Positions 6,404 through 10,858 of a DNA stretch of 10,858 nucleotides are shown here, piece by piece. Each line of letters opens with the position of its first letter. Positions within the stretch are counted from its first letter, which is position 1. This DNA comes from Herminiimonas sp. (GTDB lineage Bacteria > Pseudomonadota > Gammaproteobacteria > Burkholderiales > Burkholderiaceae): positions 1 to 10,858 of the forward strand of contig JACMQD010000085.1 in the NCBI GenBank assembly GCA_014377155.1, read 5' to 3'. The notes below the pieces were generated by a model. The model ran no database searches and was not told where the DNA came from. It saw only the letters and a program-made list of their open reading frames with translations. Both the position numbers and the translations under genes were made by a program.

Positions 6404-6626
6404 CATTGCCCTTAAAAAATACGCAAAACTTACTATAACCCTCGTTTTAACTAATTACGCTGATGAATCAAATTATTACACTAGGCGCTAATTTGCATTT
6501 GCAACAATAAGTCGCAGAAAACATGACGAAGAAAAGGTAAAGCGACAAGTTGAAGCGTGCTTTACGTGGATGGAAAACGACAAAATGTTTCCTCAAAGAA
6601 TTTACGATCATACGTTAAACTTTTCC

Positions 6627-6657
6627 ATGAAACAACGCTATATAAAGCAACTATAAT
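6627..6657 (+). promoter_or_regulatory. Candidate sigma70 promoter for bcsDPQA
   Basis: A perfect -10 hexamer TATAAT is at 6652-6657. A weak -35 candidate ATGAAA (6627-6632, 4 of 6 matches to TTGACA) lies 19 bp upstream, longer than the ideal 17. Transcription from here would start near 6664 and give a leader of about 150 nt containing two inverted repeats. The surrounding DNA is AT-rich, so chance matches are likely. Confidence 0.35.
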
Positions 6658-6735
6658 TACAACTTTTCCGCGAAGCATTGTCTTGTAAAGACTGCTCATA
6701 CGCATGGCGCTGCCGCCACGACGTGAAACCCAATT

Positions 6736-6756
6736 CGACCTTCCGGATCAAGGTCG
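6736..6756 (+). promoter_or_regulatory. Inverted repeat in bcsD leader, CGACCTT/AAGGTCG
   Basis: CGACCTT (6736-6742) and AAGGTCG (6750-6756) are perfect 7-bp arms around a 7-nt spacer, CCGGATC. It could be an RNA hairpin in the leader or an operator. No T-run follows, so it is not an intrinsic terminator. Confidence 0.4.
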
Positions 6757-6760
6757 GCAA

Positions 6761-6775
6761 CATGTCATAGACATG
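6761..6775 (+). promoter_or_regulatory. Inverted repeat in bcsD leader, CATGTC-ATA-GACATG
   Basis: Perfect 6-bp arms with a 3-nt spacer form a 15-bp palindrome, 41 nt upstream of the bcsD ATG and only 4 nt after the previous inverted repeat. The short spacer and symmetry fit a dimeric regulator's operator better than a stable RNA hairpin. The regulator is unknown. Confidence 0.4.
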
Positions 6776-6815
6776 CAGCACACCGATTCAATCGTCCTAT
6801 AAGCGAATATCAGCC

Positions 6816-7280
6816 ATGGCAACCGACACTTTGCAACAGTATTTCCGGAGCCAGCAAGTCTCGCTCCAGTGGTTACCCATCCTGCGTGTCATGGCGCTGG
6901 AAATGGCAGCCTATGCCGATGCCAAGGACTTGCGCCAGCTCTTCTTCAATATCGGCGAGCGTTTTGCAAAAGACGCGGAGGACCGCTTCGAGGACGTCGA
7001 GACGCTTGGCCAACTGGAAGAGTGCCTCAACGATTTTTGGTCGCGCATCAACTGGGGCTGGGTCGACTTGAACGAGATCAAAGGCTCGATCGACATCGCC
7101 CACCATGCCGCGCCGTTGGCAGAAGCATTCGGCGACGATGCGCTGGAGTGGAGCGTCGGCCTGCTGGAAGGTTTTTACCAAACCGTGTTCAGCGTGCTGG
7201 GGGCGAGCGAAAACATGATCGTACGCAGTATCGGCGAGAGATCCGATGGTATGGATATTCGTCTGCGCTTCGGGCGCTAA
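6816..7280 (+). CDS. bcsD: BcsD, cellulose synthase accessory subunit D
   Basis: 154 aa, close to the usual BcsD length of about 155. In Komagataeibacter, BcsD forms periplasmic or cytoplasm-proximal octameric rings that help align glucan chains into ordered fibrils; in proteobacteria it marks type I bcs operons. The family pattern is seen: a helical N terminus, LRQLFFNIGERFA (39-51), LEECLNDFWSRINWGWVDLNE (67-87) with the WGWV signature, an IDIAHHAAPL segment (92-101) and W-x-x-GLLEGFYQTVF (112-125). There is no signal peptide, as is normal. The ATG at 6816 has only a weak SD. It is the first gene of the bcs operon, with bcsP 29 nt downstream. Confidence 0.88.
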   Translation: MATDTLQQYFRSQQVSLQWLPILRVMALEMAAYADAKDLRQLFFNIGERFAKDAEDRFEDVETLGQLEECLNDFWSRINWGWVDLNEIKGSIDIAHHAAPLAEAFGDDALEWSVGLLEGFYQTVFSVLGASENMIVRSIGERSDGMDIRLRFGR

Positions 7281-7309
7281 AAGTCAACACTTACGGGCAG
7301 GAGAATTGC

Positions 7310-7945
7310 ATGTCGAAATCGGCTGACGATGTATCGAGATTATTCCGGTCGCTGGGAGCGGACAATGCGCCGTTGCTTGCGGCGAAAAAAACCGCTTTAC
7401 ATGAAGCCGAGCAGCGCTGGCCGCTTTTCAAGGCGATCACACCGAAAAAGTCCGATGTCCCGCCTGCACTGTCCGAGCAAGAAAAACAATTATGGAGCAA
7501 TCCGCAGCGCCTCGAGGGCGGCGTGCGCAAGCCTGCCTTGTCATTGCCCGGCCTGAGCGACAAGCTGGCGAGCAGCCTGGGAAACATGAGCCCGAAGCGA
7601 TCGGCGAGGGCAATCGCACCGGCACCGAAGCGCGTTCCGGACATGCCGGTCGCGGCGCCGGCAGCTAGCGTTACCAAACGCAAAGGCGTGGACGACACGC
7701 CGGTCGAAAGCATGCGACCGCTTTTCAGAAAAACCAGTGCACCGCCGATGTCAACCGAGCCGATCGACGATCAGGCCGCTACAACGCTGTTCGCCAAAAA
7801 AACGCCGATGCCGATTACCCGGCCTGACGACATGACCGATCAATCACTGTCAAGTATTTTCAGTCGGCTCGGTGGCCGCGAAGAGCCCGCACCTAAAACC
7901 TCGGACAAGCGCTCGTCCTTCCTGGGTAGATTAGGCAAACGATGA
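7310..7945 (+). CDS. bcsP: BcsP, cellulose biosynthesis protein (BcsR-like N terminus)
   Basis: 211 aa, mostly disordered, rich in Pro, Ala, Lys and Ser. The N-terminal 42 residues (DDVSRLFRSLGADNAPLL, then EAEQRWPLFKAI) resemble the small BcsR protein of enterobacteria, which also carries an RWPL segment and helps stabilise the synthase complex with BcsQ. The C terminus carries two short hydrophobic motifs, SSIFSRLGG (181-189) and SFLGRLGK (203-210), which echo RLFRSLG (10-16); the middle contains PLFRKT and TLFAKK. The ATG at 7310 follows a good SD (CAGGAG at 7299-7304, about 5 nt spacing). Longer in-frame starts inside bcsD are shadows. The stop overlaps the bcsQ start (7942-7945). In beta-proteobacterial cellulose operons bcsP sits just before bcsQ; a partner role with BcsQ is inferred. 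Confidence 0.82.
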   Translation: MSKSADDVSRLFRSLGADNAPLLAAKKTALHEAEQRWPLFKAITPKKSDVPPALSEQEKQLWSNPQRLEGGVRKPALSLPGLSDKLASSLGNMSPKRSARAIAPAPKRVPDMPVAAPAASVTKRKGVDDTPVESMRPLFRKTSAPPMSTEPIDDQAATTLFAKKTPMPITRPDDMTDQSLSSIFSRLGGREEPAPKTSDKRSSFLGRLGKR

Positions 7946-8706
7946 GCGTCGTCGGCATCGTTTCCATGAAGGGCGGCGTTGGCAAGACCTCTACCACTGC
8001 CAATCTCGCAACGGCGATGGCAGCCATACTTGGACCGGGCCGCGTCTCGGTAGTCGATCTCGATCCGCAAGATGCTTTGCACTGGCATTTCGGACTGACC
8101 AGTACCGATGCCGATGGCGTCTGCGAGCAATCCCTGGCCGAAGGTGATTGGCGCGGCATTGCCCGCGCCACCGATTACGATGTGGCGTGCCTGCCGTACG
8201 GCGTTGGTAGTGAAGCCGATCGGGAAGCATTCGAATCCCTGCTCGTGGCGCAGCCGGATTGGGTCGGACAACAAATAGAACGTGCCGCACTGGGTAACAA
8301 TGCGGTCGTGCTGATCGACACGCCGCCCGGCCCGTCCGTGTATCTCAAGCAGGTGTTTGCCTGCGCCGACCTGATACTCGTGGTGCTGCTGGCCGATGCC
8401 GGCTCCTATGCCACGACGCCGGCCATGGAATCGTGGATCGACGACATGCTCACGCTGCGACCCGGGCTCGGCAGCGTGTATCTGCTCAATCAGGTCGATG
8501 CCAGCGAACCGCTCAACCGCGATGTCGCCGAACTGCTGCGACAGCATCTGGGCGAACGCCTGGCGCCGCTCGGCATTCATCGCGACGAAGCCGTCGGCGA
8601 AGCGCTGGCCTTTCAACAACCCGTGCTGATTTACGATCCGCACGGACAAGCCAGCCACGACCTCGCCCGGCTTGCCGGATGGGTCATCGACACGCTCAAC
8701 CGATGA
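7942..8706 (+). CDS. bcsQ: BcsQ, MinD/ParA-like ATPase of cellulose biosynthesis
   Basis: 254 aa, a usual BcsQ length. BcsQ is a SIMIBI-class ATPase associated with the inner-membrane cellulose synthase complex and, in Escherichia coli, with its polar localisation and stability. The deviant Walker A motif KGGVGKTS is at residues 10-17, with signature Lys10 and catalytic Lys15; the Walker A' segment is VVDLDPQ (37-43) and the Walker B/switch II segment is LIDTPPG (124-130). The nucleotide-binding residues look intact, so ATPase activity is likely. The C-terminal part (VYLLNQVDASEPLNRDV and following) matches the base-specificity loop region. It overlaps bcsP by 4 nt and the bcsA-like gene by 4 nt (ATGA at 8703-8706), so the three should be made in step. 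Confidence 0.92.
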   Translation: MSVVGIVSMKGGVGKTSTTANLATAMAAILGPGRVSVVDLDPQDALHWHFGLTSTDADGVCEQSLAEGDWRGIARATDYDVACLPYGVGSEADREAFESLLVAQPDWVGQQIERAALGNNAVVLIDTPPGPSVYLKQVFACADLILVVLLADAGSYATTPAMESWIDDMLTLRPGLGSVYLLNQVDASEPLNRDVAELLRQHLGERLAPLGIHRDEAVGEALAFQQPVLIYDPHGQASHDLARLAGWVIDTLNR

Positions 8707-10850
8707 CCCCGAGGTTCATGCTTTCGCTGTGGCGCGAACGATGGGGCAAAAGCAGCGCGGCCGTGCATCAGGTGCCTTATGTAAAGGGAAAGATCAATCG
8801 CTGGGGTAACGCCATGGTGCGGGCATCAGCCTGGGCCGTGCCAGGACTAAGCCCGACCGTCGCCGTGGTGTGCGTGATGCTGGCGGCGTTGCTATTGGCA
8901 GTACGCTTTTCGTTCAACAGTCAGGTCGTGATGGCCGCCGTTCTGATCTGCATCGCCGTATTCTTGCGCCGCTACGCCGGTACGCTGGTGACGCTGGCGC
9001 TGGTGGCGCTGTCGCTGATCGCATCGGCGCGCTACTTTTTATGGCGTTTCGGCGATACGCTGGGCGCACGGCTCGACCTCGAGTTCGTGCTGGCCTTCTG
9101 CCTGTGCGTGGCCGAGCTGCACCTGACATTGCTGATTGTCATCGGGTTCGCGCGCGCCATCTGGCCATTGATGCGTGCGTCGCTGCCGATGACTGTCGAA
9201 AAGACAACGTGGCCCGCAGCGGATGTGGTCATGCTGTGCGGTGAACTGCTTCCCGCTGCCATCGATGCAGCGGCGCGGCGGACGCTGGCGCTCGACTGGC
9301 CAAGAAAAAAATTCCATGTGTACCTGCTCGACGACGTGCAACGCGATGACGTGGCGGCGCTGGCCGCGACACTTGGCATAACTTATCTGGTCGACCCTGA
9401 CGAAGGCCATGGAAAGGCTGACAAAGTCGCTTACGCGCTACAGCACACCACTGGCGAACTGATTGCCCTCATGGACGGCGACTACAGCGCCGAGAAAAGC
9501 TTCCTGACCCGAATCGCAGGCTGGTTCCTGCGCGATGTGCGACTCGGCATGCTACAGACCCCGCACCACTTTATGTCCCTGCCCCCTTCGCCGGCAAGTC
9601 TGGCACTGTTCGACGCAACCGATTCAAGTACTTCCTTTGCCATGTGTCGACGCGACGCGCTGATCCAAGCCAGCGGTGTCGCCCCTGAAAGTGGCACTTG
9701 GCAGCCGAACATCGCCACCAAGTTGCAAACACTCGGGTACGGCATTGCGTACGTCGGCATGGCGTGCCAGGACAATGCCGGCGCTGCCAGTGGCGAAGCT
9801 CGCCTGATCCGTGTCGATCATCCGTTTTCGCACCGCGCGCTGCGATATAAGCAGCGCGCGAACCTGTTCCAGGACATGCTGCGGTTCTATTATCCGCTGT
9901 CGCGCCTGGTATTCTTTACCGCGCCGCTGGCTTATCTGCTGGCAGGATTTAATCTCATCCAGGCTTCGCCCGAACTTCTCGCAGCCTACGCAATCCCGCA
10001 CCTGCTGCACGGCCATATAGCGCATACCAGGATGCACGGCCGGCTGCGCTACACCGTCATCGCCGACCTGCGCGAAATGCTGGTTGCCTGCTACTTGCTG
10101 ATACCGACCGCGATCAGTCTGACGCGCACCGCGCTTAGCAAGAACGGTTACCTGCCCAAGGGCAGTACGGCGCCTGCCGCATCGTTTCATTGGTTGTTAG
10201 CCCTTTCCTTTGCGCTGATCGTCACGCTCAATTTTGCCGGCGCGGTTGCCGGCACCACTACCTGGGTGCGTTCAGGCAGCGATGTTCAAAGCATGACAAT
10301 TTTTTATTTGGGCTGGTGCGTGGTCAATCTGCTCGTGCTGGCATCGATGCTGGCCGTTGCCAAGGAAGCCCGGCACATCCAGCATCATGTACGCATGAAA
10401 GCGTCGACGCGCGCCATGGTGCGACTTGGCTTCGGTCGTACCGTGGCCTGCGTGACCGATAATTTTCCGTCGCCCGACCTGAAGTTGCGCCTGCCCACAC
10501 CCGTTGCAGTTGATGTCGGTTCCGCTGTGGACGTTTCGGTTTTTCGCGGCCTGGAGGAATTTGCTTTCCCGGCTCGTGTGCTGGCCTGCGACGACGGCAT
10601 TTTGCAAGTAGCGATCGATCAGCCCGCCCGGTCGCGATACCAGGACGCCGGTGCCGCCATCCTTGCGCGCGGACCGGAATGGCCGAAATGGCTGGCCGGT
10701 CCCAACGCGGACCGGCCGATCCCGGCCTGGATCGGCAAGAGCGTCATCAAGACACTGATCGCCATCCTCGATTTTGCGACCCATTCCGGCCAATATCTGC
10801 GCTGGGTGCGCCTCGACCACTGGATTCAATTATGGAAAAAGAAGCAATGA
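8703..10850 (+). CDS. BcsA-like protein with degenerate catalytic core (probable pseudo-glycosyltransferase)
   Basis: 715 aa, shorter than typical BcsA (roughly 790-870). It is homologous to BcsA: N-terminal helices (about 47-67, 73-89, 92-113, 126-150), RYFLWRFGDTL (110-120), a GT2-like domain (about 170-400), helices at 400-475 and 497-553, and a C-terminal PilZ-like region. Kept motifs are LLDD (Asp210/211), DGD (258-260, the DxD position) and QTPHHF (285-290). Lost motifs are TED, replaced by TWQ (332-334), which removes the catalytic base; Q(Q/R)xRW, deleted around residues 356-375; the FxPTYNE strand, now VVMLCGE; and the conserved NEGT...FFCGS stretch, about 20 residues shorter. In the PilZ part, RxxxR is RHIQH (557-561) and DxSxxG is not recognisable near 586. 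The reading frame is intact, and ATGA overlaps join it to bcsQ and to the next gene, so it appears to be maintained. It is probably a non-catalytic BcsA paralogue; a true BcsA is unlikely. The long upstream extension of this frame to 8433 is a shadow of bcsQ. Confidence 0.8.
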   Translation: MTPRFMLSLWRERWGKSSAAVHQVPYVKGKINRWGNAMVRASAWAVPGLSPTVAVVCVMLAALLLAVRFSFNSQVVMAAVLICIAVFLRRYAGTLVTLALVALSLIASARYFLWRFGDTLGARLDLEFVLAFCLCVAELHLTLLIVIGFARAIWPLMRASLPMTVEKTTWPAADVVMLCGELLPAAIDAAARRTLALDWPRKKFHVYLLDDVQRDDVAALAATLGITYLVDPDEGHGKADKVAYALQHTTGELIALMDGDYSAEKSFLTRIAGWFLRDVRLGMLQTPHHFMSLPPSPASLALFDATDSSTSFAMCRRDALIQASGVAPESGTWQPNIATKLQTLGYGIAYVGMACQDNAGAASGEARLIRVDHPFSHRALRYKQRANLFQDMLRFYYPLSRLVFFTAPLAYLLAGFNLIQASPELLAAYAIPHLLHGHIAHTRMHGRLRYTVIADLREMLVACYLLIPTAISLTRTALSKNGYLPKGSTAPAASFHWLLALSFALIVTLNFAGAVAGTTTWVRSGSDVQSMTIFYLGWCVVNLLVLASMLAVAKEARHIQHHVRMKASTRAMVRLGFGRTVACVTDNFPSPDLKLRLPTPVAVDVGSAVDVSVFRGLEEFAFPARVLACDDGILQVAIDQPARSRYQDAGAAILARGPEWPKWLAGPNADRPIPAWIGKSVIKTLIAILDFATHSGQYLRWVRLDHWIQLWKKKQ

Positions 10851-10858
10851 CTAGGCAA
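10847..10858 (+). CDS. Start of the next bcs operon gene (partial, runs off window)
   Basis: ATG at 10847 overlaps the TGA of the BcsA-like gene (10848-10850) in the same ATGA arrangement used at the bcsP-bcsQ and bcsQ-bcsA-like junctions. Only four codons are visible (MTRQ). A purine-rich GGAAAAAGAAG lies just upstream as a possible SD. The product cannot be identified; bcsB or a canonical bcsA would be the expected neighbours. Confidence 0.5.

Larger units (their letters stand above)
6407..6815. other. Divergent intergenic region between the WXXGXW gene and bcsD
   Basis: About 410 nt, AT-rich in its first 260 nt. It should hold promoters for both flanking operons. On the minus strand TATAGT (6437-6432) could be the -10 box of the WXXGXW gene, with no clear -35. 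A perfect 7-bp inverted repeat GTAAAGC (6537-6543)/GCTTTAC (6559-6565) with a 15-nt spacer lies in the middle. On the plus strand TATAAT is at 6652-6657, and two further inverted repeats lie in the last 80 nt before bcsD. No small gene is convincing here. Confidence 0.5.

Noticed and set aside
6733..6740. AATTCGAC as a second, inverted copy of the REP-type motif at 3319-3338
   Set aside because: Only 8 bases match; the TCTGACCCC part is absent.
8433..8702. Upstream extension of the BcsA-like reading frame
   Set aside because: It is Arg-rich shadow sequence inside bcsQ; the ATG at 8703 overlaps the bcsQ stop and gives a BcsA-like N terminus.
10272..10829. 185-aa minus-strand ORF opposite the end of the BcsA-like gene
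   Set aside because: Shadow of GC-rich coding sequence; no SD and no domain.

Overview
The window reads as part of a betaproteobacterial chromosome, most likely Burkholderiales and possibly Oxalobacteraceae-like. This rests on gene content (a bcsD-bcsP-bcsQ-bcsA arrangement, soxXYZA), the GC-rich coding sequence and the short overlapping operon junctions. It is an inference, because no rRNA or marker gene is present. Three blocks are visible, separated by AT-richer intergenic DNA.

Block 1 (1-3272, + strand) is a tightly coupled operon. It starts with the C-terminal half of a xanthine-dehydrogenase-family molybdenum hydroxylase of the isoquinoline 1-oxidoreductase beta (IorB) type. Its stop codon overlaps the start of soxX, and soxY, soxZ and soxA follow with 4-nt overlaps or tiny gaps. 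The Sox proteins are a periplasmic thiosulfate-type carrier system: SoxXA is the c-type cytochrome that loads sulfur onto a cysteine of SoxY in SoxYZ. Two things are odd. No soxB or soxCD follows soxA, and SoxY keeps its cysteine but not the usual GGCGG tail. The operon ends against a short sequence resembling the REP-type motif common near transposase genes.

Block 2 (3273-6815) is accessory-looking. It holds an orphan coiled-coil protein (3560-3925) and an AI-2E/PerM-family membrane permease (4132-5145). It also holds a doubtful 72-aa minus-strand ORF with a strong ribosome binding site, and a 58-aa lysine-rich small protein on the minus strand (5592-5768) with a clear SD and its own intrinsic terminator. 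Last is an exported WXXGXW-repeat protein (5930-6403, minus) whose charged tail is built from 12-bp tandem repeats. The 6407-6815 region lies between the divergent WXXGXW gene and the cellulose operon. It contains a consensus -10 box and several inverted repeats in the presumed bcs leader.

Block 3 (6816-10858, + strand) is the beginning of a bacterial cellulose operon: bcsD, bcsP, bcsQ, a bcsA-like gene, and the first four codons of another overlapping gene. The bcsA-like product is recognisable along its length. However, it lacks the TED and Q(Q/R)xRW motifs, has a shortened catalytic core and has a degraded PilZ domain. It therefore looks like a catalytically dead BcsA paralogue kept intact in the operon, so a second, genuine BcsA would be expected nearby, perhaps as the truncated next gene.

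The strongest leads are the pseudo-glycosyltransferase BcsA and the molybdenum hydroxylase-SoxXYZA operon with an atypical SoxY.
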